From NCBI GenBank assembly GCA_003331195.1, contig QOOZ01000016.1, positions 1 to 39,779 on the forward strand: a DNA stretch of 39,779 nt. Reading direction: 5' to 3'. Shown here one piece after another: positions 7,407 to 15,657 of this stretch (its first letter is position 1; every line of letters starts with the position of its first letter). The position numbers were made by a program, and so were the translations under genes. This DNA comes from Puniceicoccaceae bacterium. Its GTDB lineage: Bacteria > Verrucomicrobiota > Verrucomicrobiia > Opitutales > Coraliomargaritaceae. A model generated the notes under the pieces. The model saw only the letters and a list, made by a program, of their open reading frames with translations. It made no database searches and was not told the origin of the DNA.

Positions 7407-8837
7407 TCATTGGATCACTGCGCCGTCTTTGATTTCAGTTTTTGGGTCGAGTGTTGCCCACTGAGCGACGAAGTCGGCCTCATCAGCAGCGAAGCGCGGG
7501 CTAATTTCAAAATTGATCGCCGGTAGTCCAGAACTATCTGTCTCGATACTCTCGCCTGCGGCCTTGAGCCAGCGAGCAAACATTCGCAACTGGTCTTCTT
7601 TGGAGCTCTGAGGTGAATCGACGCCCTCAGCATTTTTCACGGGACTGAAATCGTCAGCACGTGCTGCTTCGATAATGACTGGGTTCTTGGCCAGAGGTAG
7701 CGCGTCGAAAACAAACATCTCAAACTTCACTCCATTGGGCGAGTCCGGTTGGATCATTTTGCCAGCAGCGTTGACATGCGGGATCTTCTTATCCGCCCGG
7801 TGAAAGGGTAGCTTCGAGCCCTCGCCAGAGCCACCTGCACGGGCGATGAAGTCACGGTCGAAGATATGGATCGCGACGCTACCGCCGTTAAAACGAATGC
7901 CTCCGTCGACTTTGGTTTCTTCCTGCATCTCGTTTGGCATGTCGCTGTATTCAACAACGAGCGCGCTACCATTTTGTAGGCAAAAATGGCCGACCTTTTC
8001 GAGGGCGTAGGCCTTGGGCACCATTTTACTAGAAAGCTCTGACTGGCCGAGCACGTGGAAACCAATAAAGGCGGGATCAATGCACTGCACGATCGGGTTA
8101 TCGACCTGAAAGTAGCTGACGATGTCGATCCCTTTCGCTTCCATTGCATCGACAGCACCACTGCGCACAAGTGCACGTAGAGATCCGCCATGCCCATCGG
8201 GCGTCATGGCAATTTTACCTTTTTCAGCAAGAAGAATCTTGCCCTCATAATCGACGGCAGGGACGAGACCTTGCACGATGAAATGGACGGATTCGCGCGA
8301 AAGTCCAAAAAAGTCAGCCGCTTCGAATGCAGCCACTGTGGCGTCGTTGTTGATCTCGCTGGTCAGAATGAACCACGGAATCGTCACACCATAACGTTCG
8401 CCAGAGCGGGCGATCTTTTCAGCAAAGACTTGAAAGAGTGTCTTCCCGGTGACGGGAGTCACAGGGTAAGTACCCTTGGGGCCATCATAGCCGAGGCGCG
8501 TGCCTTGACCACCTGCCACAGTAAAGGCTGCCACACGACCAGCCTGCAAGGCAACTGATCCGGCATCCTTGGCAGCACTCCATTGAGCCGCGTCACCACC
8601 ATTGGCCGCGAGCGCTTCGTAGGGGGCGGGTTCTAGTCCATCCAGATTCAAGGTGTGATGCTGCGAGCCTTTGATATGCTCATCGACCAATCCTTCAAGT
8701 TCGGCGAGATCAATGGTCTCAGCTTGAGCGACGAGCTTCGTTTGCGTCGCCGCATCCAGCTCATCGAAAAATTGAAAGACTTGGCCTTGGCCTGCCTGAT
8801 TAAAGGACTCGATAAGTATATCTGAGGAATTTAACAT
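7407..8837 (-). CDS. UDPGP-family UTP:sugar-1-phosphate uridylyltransferase (UAP1-like)
   Basis: This 476-residue protein has the nucleotide-binding signature VAGGQGTRLGYDGPKGTYPV (about residues 107-126), which marks the eukaryote-type UDPGP family (UDP-GlcNAc pyrophosphorylase and UDP-glucose pyrophosphorylase) rather than bacterial GalU or GlmU. Further matches are TPDGHGGSLRAL, FQVDNPIVQCIDPAFIG and the KLPFHRADKKIPH region. It should make UDP-GlcNAc, UDP-GalNAc or UDP-glucose from UTP and the sugar 1-phosphate produced by the neighbouring mutase. The ATG at 8835-8837 is immediately preceded by an in-frame GTG at 8838-8840; I prefer the ATG. The exact sugar is not determinable here. Confidence 0.88.
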   Translation of the reverse strand: MLNSSDILIESFNQAGQGQVFQFFDELDAATQTKLVAQAETIDLAELEGLVDEHIKGSQHHTLNLDGLEPAPYEALAANGGDAAQWSAAKDAGSVALQAGRVAAFTVAGGQGTRLGYDGPKGTYPVTPVTGKTLFQVFAEKIARSGERYGVTIPWFILTSEINNDATVAAFEAADFFGLSRESVHFIVQGLVPAVDYEGKILLAEKGKIAMTPDGHGGSLRALVRSGAVDAMEAKGIDIVSYFQVDNPIVQCIDPAFIGFHVLGQSELSSKMVPKAYALEKVGHFCLQNGSALVVEYSDMPNEMQEETKVDGGIRFNGGSVAIHIFDRDFIARAGGSGEGSKLPFHRADKKIPHVNAAGKMIQPDSPNGVKFEMFVFDALPLAKNPVIIEAARADDFSPVKNAEGVDSPQSSKEDQLRMFARWLKAAGESIETDSSGLPAINFEISPRFAADEADFVAQWATLDPKTEIKDGAVIQ

Positions 8838-9024
8838 CACAAATGTGGATAGAAGGCTCTATGCTAAAATGCAAACACGGAACGTAGAAGAAGAGTAAAT
8901 CCAGCGCAATTAATGGCGTAGTGACTTCTTTAGCAGCCCTAAACATTACTGATGAAATCAGCCATACTAATGCATTAAATAGAAGATAAATTTCGCGAGT
9001 TTCCCAGGGCTAATTAAACTACGC

Positions 9025-9324
9025 TTAGTCAGAAAAACGGAACAATAATTCGTCGGGGCGCGCGTAGCCTAGGCGCTCACGGACAACGCGCTCAAGAAAC
9101 TCTGGATCGTCGATCAGTCGCGTCATGTAAGCCTCCTTTTGAGCAAACTCTTTTCTAGCTTGTATGAGCTTCGCCTCGATTCTATTTTCGCGCGCTTTGA
9201 AGTTCTGATACTCTCGATGCGTCTTTAACACAAGACCGCCAAAAAATATAACCAAAACACACAACATACCCATCAACATGAGCACCAGTGCACGTTCCTT
9301 TCGCTGGGGGTTATTTTTTGTCAT
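9025..9324 (-). CDS. FtsB/DivIC-like septum formation initiator family protein
   Basis: The 99-residue protein has a short basic cytoplasmic N-terminus, one membrane helix (ALVLMLMGMLCVLVIFFGGL, residues 12-31), then a coiled coil (YQNFKARENRIEAKLIQARK) and a short C-terminal domain with DPEFLERVVRERLGYARPDE. The last block is diagnostic of the FtsB/DivIC family, whose members bridge FtsQ and FtsL in the divisome. Length is normal. It is divergent from the VanZ-like gene with 48 bases between start codons, so the two promoters must be close or overlapping. The name ftsB is not assigned because FtsB and DivIC types are hard to separate. Confidence 0.85.
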   Translation of the reverse strand: MTKNNPQRKERALVLMLMGMLCVLVIFFGGLVLKTHREYQNFKARENRIEAKLIQARKEFAQKEAYMTRLIDDPEFLERVVRERLGYARPDELLFRFSD

Positions 9325-9372
9325 TAGGCACTATAAAGAAGGTTATTTTTACACTCTTGGAAAGAGTATTTT

Positions 9373-9867
9373 GTGTTAAGCTATTTATCTCGATTACGTC
9401 GACTTTACGAAAACCAAGTGATGTCCCACTCTCCTGCATATAACAACCGTGCTTACATCTGGCCAGTCTTGCTAGCCATCGTGATCTTTGTAATCTCAGG
9501 CTCCCAACAATTCGCTACGCCCGACTTCGGCTTTCAATTTGCAGAGGACAAGATCGCTCACTTCCTTGTTTTCGGACTGGTTGCCACTTCAATCCTACGT
9601 ACGCCGAAATTCAAAGATTTGAGTCTACGAAGTATGCTAACCGCCGCCTTGATCACCTCTGTGTATGGCGCCTGTGATGAGTTTCGCCAATCGCTGACAC
9701 CAACCCGCAGTGTTGAATTCGCTGACTGGATCGCCGACACATTCGGTGCTTTTGTCGCGGTGACTGCCTATGCAAAGTGGCACTGGTATCGAGATTTGCT
9801 TGAATGGCACTGGCCAATCAAGCGTAGAGGCGCACCAGAACCCAGCGGCGACCTTCTTCACAAGTGA
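9373..9867 (+). CDS. VanZ-like family integral membrane protein
   Basis: The protein (164 aa from GTG at 9373, 148 aa from the ATG at 9421) has a membrane helix YIWPVLLAIVIFVISGSQ. This is followed by the VanZ-family pattern of D-K-I-A-H-F-L-V-F-G-L and a third segment with Y-G-A-x-D-E-F-R-Q, then T-R-S-V-E-F-A-D-W-I-A-D-T-F-G. The DKxxHxxxF and DExxQ...R..D..D features are the family's conserved residues. VanZ itself gives low-level teicoplanin resistance, but most homologues, like this one, have no known job. A GGAAAGAG sequence six bases before the GTG supports that start. Its stop lies three bases from the stop of the convergent lipoprotein gene. Confidence 0.82.
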   Translation: MLSYLSRLRRLYENQVMSHSPAYNNRAYIWPVLLAIVIFVISGSQQFATPDFGFQFAEDKIAHFLVFGLVATSILRTPKFKDLSLRSMLTAALITSVYGACDEFRQSLTPTRSVEFADWIADTFGAFVAVTAYAKWHWYRDLLEWHWPIKRRGAPEPSGDLLHK

Positions 9868-9870
9868 AGC

Positions 9871-10806
9871 CTACGGTGCTACAGGTATCTCGGGCGCACC
9901 AATTCCCTCCCCCATACTTTGCATCATCAACAATCCGATTGGCATCAAAGCACCTTGAAGAGCTTGGTCGAATTGCTCTTGAGTCTCGGCAGTTTTGAGC
10001 TGTGTCAGAATACCGTCGACCATGGTAATCATGCCCATAATTTGAGGTTTGTTTTTTGCCATTTCTTCGAAAGAGATCGCTTCCAGTTGCTTTTTGGCAT
10101 CGCCCATTTCCGTACTCCAATTAGTAGCCATGTCAGCTGGAACCCAACGGTTTTCTACTTTAGTAAAATCTTCTGCCTCCACATCGCCATTAGCAAAAGT
10201 TATTTCGAGGATGGCGGTTGTATCTGTGCTTTCAACAGTTTTCAAGCTGTCAAATTCTAAACCATCAAAAGGATTTTCTTCGTTGGAGAGGGCAGCTAGA
10301 TCATTCGAATACTTATATAGTGCCGGAAGAGTTTGTTCGGAAAATCCTTGCCCGTCAAAAGCCCTTAAGCCTGCGGAGCTTGAGATCGAACTGGTGACAA
10401 TAGTCTGGATGAAGCCGATAATGGATGGCCAGGCGGCCTCTATTTCAGCAATCTGCTCGGTGGTTAGTTCGCCACCTAACTTTGTATTAAGAATAAATAA
10501 CTTTTGCTTGTCGGCGACCTCAGCGAAACGGCCGACGAGACCGAAGCTCTTATCGTAGATTTCGGGATCGACTTTAGATCCGGCAAGTTGGGCGATGGCG
10601 TTAATATCGGTTTGATAACTTGTAGGCATTGCGTGCCAGAGGATGCTGCAGTTGCCTGCGATCACTTCGTCGGCAATTGTCTGCATCGCAGCGGAAGGTT
10701 CATCAGGTAGGGTGAATTCAGTGGAGCTTACACCAGCGTCACAAGCGGTGAAAAAGAGCGCTACAAGAGCAGCACATGGGAAAAGGATTTTGTGAGTAAT
10801 TAGCAT
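9871..10806 (-). CDS. Lipoprotein of unknown function
   Basis: Starting at the ATG 10804-10806 the 311-residue protein has a clear lipoprotein signal: MLITHKILFPCAALVALFFT followed by A-C, with Cys22 as the lipidation site. An upstream in-frame extension exists but lacks sequence character, so I reject it. The mature part is acidic and helix-rich, with segments such as IADEVIAGNCSILWHAMPTS and a C-terminal methionine-rich helix (LMPIGLLMMQSMGEGIG). The middle is consistent with a solute-binding or DUF-type fold (TAILEITFANGDVEAEDFTKV followed by RWVPADMATNW), resembling proteins in which a stress or toxic condition is scored, but I do not recognise a family. It is separated from cysK by a terminator-like hairpin and is probably its own transcription unit. 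Confidence 0.7.
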   Translation of the reverse strand: MLITHKILFPCAALVALFFTACDAGVSSTEFTLPDEPSAAMQTIADEVIAGNCSILWHAMPTSYQTDINAIAQLAGSKVDPEIYDKSFGLVGRFAEVADKQKLFILNTKLGGELTTEQIAEIEAAWPSIIGFIQTIVTSSISSSAGLRAFDGQGFSEQTLPALYKYSNDLAALSNEENPFDGLEFDSLKTVESTDTTAILEITFANGDVEAEDFTKVENRWVPADMATNWSTEMGDAKKQLEAISFEEMAKNKPQIMGMITMVDGILTQLKTAETQEQFDQALQGALMPIGLLMMQSMGEGIGAPEIPVAP

Positions 10807-10876
10807 AGTCGATTTAATCTTGTTTCGATTAACAAAGGTTGCAGAGCAAGTCGCATGGAGCGCTAAGGTAAACATG

Positions 10877-10906
10877 AAAAGCCCCGAACTATTGATGGCT
10901 CGAGGC
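10877..10906 (-). terminator. Rho-independent terminator downstream of cysK
   Basis: On the minus strand GCCTCGA (from 900-906) pairs with TCGGGGC (from 881-887) through seven base pairs including one G-U, with a 12-base loop, and is followed by TTTT (877-880). It lies about 45 bases after the cysK stop. Confidence 0.7.
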
Positions 10907-10951
10907 TCTTGAAAAATATCGCAAATGTGCGATTTGTCGCGCGCCAACCAC

Positions 10952-11911
10952 TTAAGTGGCCGTCGCGGTCGTCATTTCCTCACGGGCTTTTTCAGCCAGC
11001 GGTGTAGAAAGATAGCGTTCGCCGAAGCTGCAAGCGATCGTAACAATGGTCTTGCCCGCCATTTCAGGTCGCTTAGCTAACTGCATGGCTGCCCAAACAT
11101 TCGCGCCAGTGGAAATACCCCCAAGGATGCCATCTTTTTCTGCGAGGGATTGCGCAGTCGAAAAGGCGTCTTCGTTGGAGACTTTAATAATGTCGTCGAT
11201 CACATCCGTATGGCAATTTTTAGGGATAAAGCCTGCGCCGATGCCCTGAATTTTGTGTGGACCAGGTGCGCCACCAGAAATAACGGGGCTCGCCTCTGGT
11301 TCAACGGCCACAGTAAACAGTTCTTTACGAGATTTGATCACTTCGGAGACACCCGTTATGGTACCACCTGTGCCAACACCCGACACGAATGCATCAATAT
11401 GACCATCAGTCGCTGCCCAGATTTCTTCCGCAGTGGTCTGGCGGTGAACCTCAGGGTTGGCTGGGTTTTCAAACTGCTGTGGCATATAGGCTTTATCGCC
11501 ATATTCTTCAACCAGTTCACCCGCACGAGCGATTGCACCGGGCATTCCCTTGGGTGCAGGGGTGAGGACGATCTCGGCACCAAGCATACGAAGAAGTACG
11601 CGACGTTCGACTGACATGCTTTCTGGCATAGTTAGAATCAGCTTATAGCCCTTAGCCGCACAAACGAAGGCCAGCGCAATGCCAGTGTTACCCGAGGTGG
11701 GTTCGATGATGATACTGCCTTCGCCAATCTTGCCATCGCGCTCAGCAGCCTCGATCATGGCCTTACCGATACGGTCTTTGACGCTAGCCAGCGGATTAAA
11801 AAATTCACATTTGACATAAATGTCAGCGTTCAGACCAGCAGTCGTGTTATTGATTTTAACAAGCGGGGTGTTACCCACAGTATCAGTGATGAAGTCGAAT
11901 TTTTTGCTCAT
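10952..11911 (-). CDS. cysK: Cysteine synthase A (O-acetylserine sulfhydrylase)
   Basis: The 319-residue PLP enzyme starts [20 protein letters not shown], matching CysK; an upstream in-frame start would add 13 non-conserved residues. The PLP lysine is Lys45 in [11 protein letters not shown], the substrate loop is EPTSGNTG (residues 70-77), the phosphate-cradle loop is [10 protein letters not shown] and the C-terminal GISTGAN is present. It makes L-cysteine from O-acetylserine and sulfide in the cytosol. The length fits CysK rather than CysM or a CBS-fused form. No cysE or sulfate-assimilation gene lies beside it. A terminator follows the gene. Confidence 0.95.
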   Translation of the reverse strand: MSKKFDFITDTVGNTPLVKINNTTAGLNADIYVKCEFFNPLASVKDRIGKAMIEAAERDGKIGEGSIIIEPTSGNTGIALAFVCAAKGYKLILTMPESMSVERRVLLRMLGAEIVLTPAPKGMPGAIARAGELVEEYGDKAYMPQQFENPANPEVHRQTTAEEIWAATDGHIDAFVSGVGTGGTITGVSEVIKSRKELFTVAVEPEASPVISGGAPGPHKIQGIGAGFIPKNCHTDVIDDIIKVSNEDAFSTAQSLAEKDGILGGISTGANVWAAMQLAKRPEMAGKTIVTIACSFGERYLSTPLAEKAREEMTTATAT

Positions 11912-11981
11912 ATTTAAATTGATTAGCAGAATGAAGAATGTCGCAAGCACAACTTTTTTTCAAGTCGAGGCAAGCATTCAT

Positions 11982-12007
11982 AAAAAAACACTGCAAAGCA
12001 GCGTTTT
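11982..12007 (-). terminator. Rho-independent terminator downstream of infA
   Basis: On the minus strand AAAACGCTGC is followed by a TTT loop and GCAGTGTTTT, giving a ten-pair stem with one G-U pair, then a run of T. It lies about 45 bases after the infA stop and about 70 bases before the cysK start, so infA and cysK are separate transcripts although on the same strand. The A-C mismatch on the plus strand means that it works well only in minus-strand RNA. Confidence 0.72.
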
Positions 12008-12052
12008 GAGAATGGAGGTCATACTTGAATGTAAGCGCTATAAATGAATCAT

Positions 12053-12334
12053 CTACCGACGACGAGGACCATAACTGCGTTTAGGTGCATTGCGCTGCAC
12101 TTGGGCATTACGTAAGCGGTAAACGATGCGTGCCTTGTCTAGATCATAGGGGCTCATCTCCATTTTTACAGTGTCGCCCGTAGTGATCTTGATGAAGTGC
12201 TTCCGAAGCTTGCCCGAGATGTGAGCGAGCACTTGATGGCCATTAGCCAATTCGACCCGAAACATAGTGCCCGGAAGGACAGCTACGATCTTGCCTTCTA
12301 CTTCGACGTATTCTTCGCTTTGCTCTTTTGCCAT
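12053..12334 (-). CDS. infA: Translation initiation factor IF-1 with extended basic C-terminus
   Basis: The OB-fold core is unmistakable: [20 protein letters not shown], then [19 protein letters not shown] and [23 protein letters not shown]-1 binds the ribosomal A site and helps IF-2 and IF-3 choose the initiator tRNA. Standard IF-1 is about 72 residues. This protein is 93: it has a few extra residues at the N-terminus (MAKEQSEEY) and a tail [19 protein letters not shown] rich in Arg, Lys and Pro that would add RNA contacts. The gene is not next to rpmJ or rpsM as in many genomes and has its own terminator. Confidence 0.95.
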   Translation of the reverse strand: MAKEQSEEYVEVEGKIVAVLPGTMFRVELANGHQVLAHISGKLRKHFIKITTGDTVKMEMSPYDLDKARIVYRLRNAQVQRNAPKRSYGPRRR

Positions 12335-12488
12335 AGATTAGTAGGGAAGCGGCCAAACAATCGCTTTAGTCCTGAAAGTCAAGTATGGTCTCGCTGCGCA
12401 GGTCGCGCATGCAAGAGTAAATTAGAAAGGTAAGAAATTAGGCTTCCGATTTCTAAGCTTTACACTTTCCTATATCCATCCTCCTCAA

Positions 12489-13013
12489 ATGTCTTACCTA
12501 TTCGAAAAACAATACCCGTCCGCGCTGAACCGAGACGCCGACTACTACATGACGCACGCTTACAACGAGGCTATCGATGCGTGGGAAAAGGACGAAGTGC
12601 CCATCGGTGCTGTCATTGAACACAAAGGACGCATCATCGCCGCCGCACACAATCAGTCGCGCTCGGCGGGCGACCCGACGGCTCATGCCGAAATTTTAGC
12701 CATATCGCAGGCTGCTAACGCTCTAGGTGACTGGCGACTGAATGAATGCACCCTCTACGTTACCAAAGAGCCCTGTCCCATGTGCTCCGGTGCCCTTGTC
12801 ATCGCACGCATTGGAAAAGTCTATTACGGCCTACCCGACCCAAAGATGGGTTGCGTTGGCGGAGCTACAGATCTTGGAGCCCTCCCCGAAAGCAACCACA
12901 AGTTTGAATCTATCGGCGGCGTGCTGGAAGAGCTGAACCACGAGATACTCAAAACCTTTTTTGAGAAAAAGCGCCTACAAAAGAAAAGCTCTTATCCTGA
13001 ATCCACTATTTGA
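12489..13013 (+). CDS. tadA: tRNA-specific adenosine deaminase
   Basis: The 174-residue zinc deaminase carries the HAE motif (His66-Ala-Glu68 in DPTAHAEIL) and PCPMC (residues 95-99, Cys96 and Cys99), which together bind Zn and provide the proton shuttle. DEVPIGAVI and TLYVTKEPC are TadA family features. It converts adenosine 34 of tRNA-Arg(ACG) to inosine, an essential modification. The N-terminus is about 20 residues longer than E. coli TadA; a second ATG at 12549 (MTHAYNEAIDAW) would give the typical length and is an alternative. No ribosome-binding site decides between the two. Confidence 0.92.
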   Translation: MSYLFEKQYPSALNRDADYYMTHAYNEAIDAWEKDEVPIGAVIEHKGRIIAAAHNQSRSAGDPTAHAEILAISQAANALGDWRLNECTLYVTKEPCPMCSGALVIARIGKVYYGLPDPKMGCVGGATDLGALPESNHKFESIGGVLEELNHEILKTFFEKKRLQKKSSYPESTI

Positions 13014-13041
13014 CAGCAGCGCGCAATCATACACGTTTAAT
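13010..13041 (+). promoter_or_regulatory. Candidate promoter for superoxide dismutase
   Basis: A perfect TTGACA (13010-13015) overlaps the tadA stop. The best -10-like box is TTTAAT (13036-13041), at a 20-base spacing that is longer than ideal. It sits about 45-70 bases before the SOD start. It could give SOD its own promoter separate from tadA. Confidence 0.28.
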
Positions 13042-13081
13042 CACCTCATATTAACCACACACACAAACTAACAAACAATTT

Positions 13082-13708
13082 ATGGCACACGAATTACCCG
13101 CACTTCCTTACGCGAACGACGCGCTCGAACCACATTTCGATGCGCGCACTATGGAAATCCATCACGACAAGCACCACAATGCTTACGTCTCAAAGCTGAA
13201 CGACGCCATCGCAGGCACTGATCTTGAAAACAAATCTATCTGCGAACTTATCGGCGACCTTTCCATTGTTCCTGCCGAAAAGCGTGGCGCAGTCCGCAAC
13301 AACGGTGGAGGCCACGCAAATCACAGCTTCTTCTGGAAGATCCTTAGTCCGAATGGTGGTGGTGAGCCGACTGACACACTAGCCGCTGCGATCAACACTG
13401 AGCTCGGCGGCTTCGACAATCTTAAAGAAGCCTTTGCCAATGCAGGCGCCACACGTTTTGGTTCCGGTTGGGCATGGCTCATCGTTCAGGCAGACGGTTC
13501 ACTCGCAGTGACCTCGACTCCAAACCAGGACTCCCCTTGCATGGCTGGAGTGGCTGATGTCGAAGGCAAACCCGTCATCGGTCTCGATGTCTGGGAACAC
13601 GCCTACTACCTCAAGTATCAGAACTTGCGACCTAAATACATAGAGGCATTCTGGAATGTCGTCGATTGGAGCGCAGCCGAAGAAAACTACAAGAACGCTA
13701 AGGACTAA
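13082..13708 (+). CDS. Superoxide dismutase, Fe/Mn family (Mn-type signature)
   Basis: The 208-residue protein starts [20 protein letters not shown] and contains all four metal ligands: His27 ([12 protein letters not shown]), His81 (HANHSFFW), Asp169 and His173 ([12 protein letters not shown]). It converts superoxide to oxygen and peroxide. The NQDSP segment (residues 148-152) is of the kind found in Mn enzymes, where Fe enzymes usually have other residues, so Mn is more likely; the evidence is modest. No signal peptide is seen, so it is cytosolic. A strong terminator follows it. Confidence 0.95.
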   Translation: MAHELPALPYANDALEPHFDARTMEIHHDKHHNAYVSKLNDAIAGTDLENKSICELIGDLSIVPAEKRGAVRNNGGGHANHSFFWKILSPNGGGEPTDTLAAAINTELGGFDNLKEAFANAGATRFGSGWAWLIVQADGSLAVTSTPNQDSPCMAGVADVEGKPVIGLDVWEHAYYLKYQNLRPKYIEAFWNVVDWSAAEENYKNAKD

Positions 13709-13747
13709 GCGGCTAACTCAATCCCTCGGCCGAGGCAGGATTTTTTA

Positions 13748-13780
13748 AGAAGCCGTTCCATCATTGGAGCGGCTTCTTTT
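13748..13780 (+). terminator. Rho-independent terminator after superoxide dismutase
   Basis: AGAAGCCGTTCCA (13748-13760), a TCAT loop (13761-13764) and TGGAGCGGCTTCT (13765-13777) form a 13-pair stem with one G-U, followed by TTTG. Just upstream is a second palindrome CCTCGGCCGAGG (13724-13735) followed by TTTTTT (13741-13746), so there may be a tandem pair. Confidence 0.85.
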
Positions 13781-13873
13781 GTATTATTTTCTTAGAGTCT
13801 AGTAATTACAGCCTCGCAGACTTAAAACTCCGACTTGAACTCTCTGCAAGCCACGGATACCGTGACTAAACAC

Positions 13874-14671
13874 ATGGACAAACTATCCGAAATCATGGCC
13901 GCCAAACGCCAAGCCCTGAGCAAACAAATCCGCCCTGTTCGGGATCAAGAACTGGAACGTCTCGGTCGTATGCAAACACAGGGCGGCAGTTTCCTTAAGA
14001 CGCTCGCACGGAAAGACCGCCTCTCCGTCATTGCCGAGATCAAACGTAAGTCTCCCTCCGCTGGCGAAATCGCTGCCGCCACTCTAGACGCTGTCGATCA
14101 AGCCCGCGAATACGTCAATGCCGAGGTTGACTGCATGTCCATTCTTACTGACACCGACTATTTTGGCGGCAAACTGCAAGACCTCTGGAATATCGTCGAA
14201 TTCCTAGAAGTGCACAAACGCAAGACACCCTGTCTACGCAAGGACTTCATGGTGCACCCCATTCAAGTGGCCGAAGCCGCCGAGGCTGGCGCGCGCTGCA
14301 TTCTGATCATCGTCCGTGCCCTTGAAGACGACGAGATCAAATCCCTTCGCGACGCCGCCGAGATAGCTGGACTCGACATTCTCTATGAGATCCACGAAGA
14401 GCGTGAGTTGGAAAAAGCCCTCCGCTTCGGTCCTAAAATCGTTGGTGTCAACAACCGAGACCTTAAACGCTTCAAGACCGACCTCTCAGTATCCGAATTG
14501 CTGATACCACAGATTCCAGACGACATTATTAAAGTCAGCGAGAGCGGCATCTTCGATCTCGAAGACGCCGAACGAGCCAGCGCCTGCGGGGCCAACGCCA
14601 TCCTCGTCGGCGAAGCCCTCATGCGCGCCGAGGACCCAGAAAAATTGGTCGAGGCCTTTCACAATGCATAA
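13874..14671 (+). CDS. trpC: Indole-3-glycerol-phosphate synthase
   Basis: The 265-residue TIM-barrel protein has the TrpC signature VIAEIKRKSPSAG, the phosphate-binding region and catalytic segments: CLRKDFMVHPIQVAEA, LYEIHEERELEKAL, IVGVNNRDLKRF, and VSESGIFDLEDAERASACGANAILVGEALM. It closes the indole ring in tryptophan synthesis. I chose the ATG at 13874 because MDKLSEIMAAKR matches family N-termini; a TTG at 13835 would extend it by 13 residues. trpC stands alone here, with no other trp gene nearby, so the pathway is scattered. Confidence 0.95.
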   Translation: MDKLSEIMAAKRQALSKQIRPVRDQELERLGRMQTQGGSFLKTLARKDRLSVIAEIKRKSPSAGEIAAATLDAVDQAREYVNAEVDCMSILTDTDYFGGKLQDLWNIVEFLEVHKRKTPCLRKDFMVHPIQVAEAAEAGARCILIIVRALEDDEIKSLRDAAEIAGLDILYEIHEERELEKALRFGPKIVGVNNRDLKRFKTDLSVSELLIPQIPDDIIKVSESGIFDLEDAERASACGANAILVGEALMRAEDPEKLVEAFHNA

Positions 14672-14715
14672 AGAACGTCCAAGATCGAATAGTCCTCTCG
14701 CATCCGACGTTAAGC

Positions 14716-14733
14716 ATTGAATGTTCGATGTTC
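14716..14733. repeat. Short tandem ATGTTCG repeat between trpC and rsmA
   Basis: In the stretch CATTGAATGTTCGATGTTCG the heptamer ATGTTCG occurs twice in tandem (14721-14734). Short motifs of this form recur in intergenic regions of some marine bacteria, but here only two copies are present and I cannot tell whether it is a repeat family or chance. Confidence 0.25.
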
Positions 14734-14745
14734 GAGTGCAGCGAT

Positions 14746-15621
14746 ATGCCCCTAAGCCCAACAGCCACGCGCGAGCTCCTTGAACAACTGGAGCACTTCC
14801 CAAAGAAAAAACTAGGACAAAACTTCCTCGTAGATGGAAACATTGTGCGCAAGTCGATTGAACTGGCAGAACTCGGTGCAGACAGCTGCGTGGTCGAAAT
14901 AGGCCCCGGCCTCGGCACACTGACTAAAGCCATTCTTAACAGCGGCGCATCACTCTGGACAGTGGAGCGCGATACGACTCTCGCAGAACATCTGCGCGTT
15001 CACTTCTCCGATGAGCTAAATCTAATCCCGATTATGAATGGGGACTCGCCCGCGAAGCAAGCAATCCTCCAATTAATCGAGGGTGATTGCCTCGACTACC
15101 CCATCGCAGGACTACCCGAAGCCACGGCCGTGACCGGCTATAAGATCGTGGCTAACCTCCCCTACGCTGTCTCCACACCTTGGATGGACGCCGTCATCGC
15201 GGGCGAACTGCCCGAGCGCATGGTGCTCATGTTGCAAAAAGAAGCCGGCGACCGCTATACCGCCCCCCATGGTAGTAAGACCTTCGGCGCGATTTCCATT
15301 TTTCTACAGTCAGCCTTTGAGGTGCATAGTAAGCACCTTGTCTCAGCGCAATGCTTCCATCCCGCGCCCAAAGTCGACTCTGTCCTCTTGCGCCTTGACC
15401 GCAGGACCGACGTCATCCACTTCAGCCTATCCGCTCGCGAATGCATCCGCCGCATATTTACGCAACGTCGTAAGCAACTCGGCGCCCTCTGCAAAAACGA
15501 CTCGCAAGCTGGTGCACTTATTTGGTTTAACGAGCTACTCAAAAATGGCGTTAGCCCTACCGTGCGCCCTGAAGAGCTAGCCATAGAGCACTGGCAAAGT
15601 ATCACGCGCTTCATTAATTAA
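14746..15621 (+). CDS. rsmA: 16S rRNA (adenine1518-N6/adenine1519-N6)-dimethyltransferase
   Basis: The 291-residue SAM-dependent enzyme dimethylates two adjacent adenosines near the 3' end of 16S rRNA. Visible motifs: KKLGQNFLVD (residues 21-30), the SAM-binding VEIGPGLGTLTKA (about 50-62) and the catalytic NLPYAVSTPW (137-146), plus the C-terminal FTQRRKQLG segment. The ATG at 14746 begins MPLSPTAT; an upstream ATG at 14728 is less likely. It is a separate gene from trpC (74-base gap) with no shared pathway. Confidence 0.95.
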   Translation: MPLSPTATRELLEQLEHFPKKKLGQNFLVDGNIVRKSIELAELGADSCVVEIGPGLGTLTKAILNSGASLWTVERDTTLAEHLRVHFSDELNLIPIMNGDSPAKQAILQLIEGDCLDYPIAGLPEATAVTGYKIVANLPYAVSTPWMDAVIAGELPERMVLMLQKEAGDRYTAPHGSKTFGAISIFLQSAFEVHSKHLVSAQCFHPAPKVDSVLLRLDRRTDVIHFSLSARECIRRIFTQRRKQLGALCKNDSQAGALIWFNELLKNGVSPTVRPEELAIEHWQSITRFIN

Positions 15622-15657
15622 TTCACTAGTCACCATTCATATCCGACCACTCTTCTC

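Noticed and set aside
10049..10558. A 169-codon plus-strand frame opposite the lipoprotein gene
   Set aside because: The lipoprotein frame has a clear signal and lipobox; the opposite frame has neither start context nor motif.
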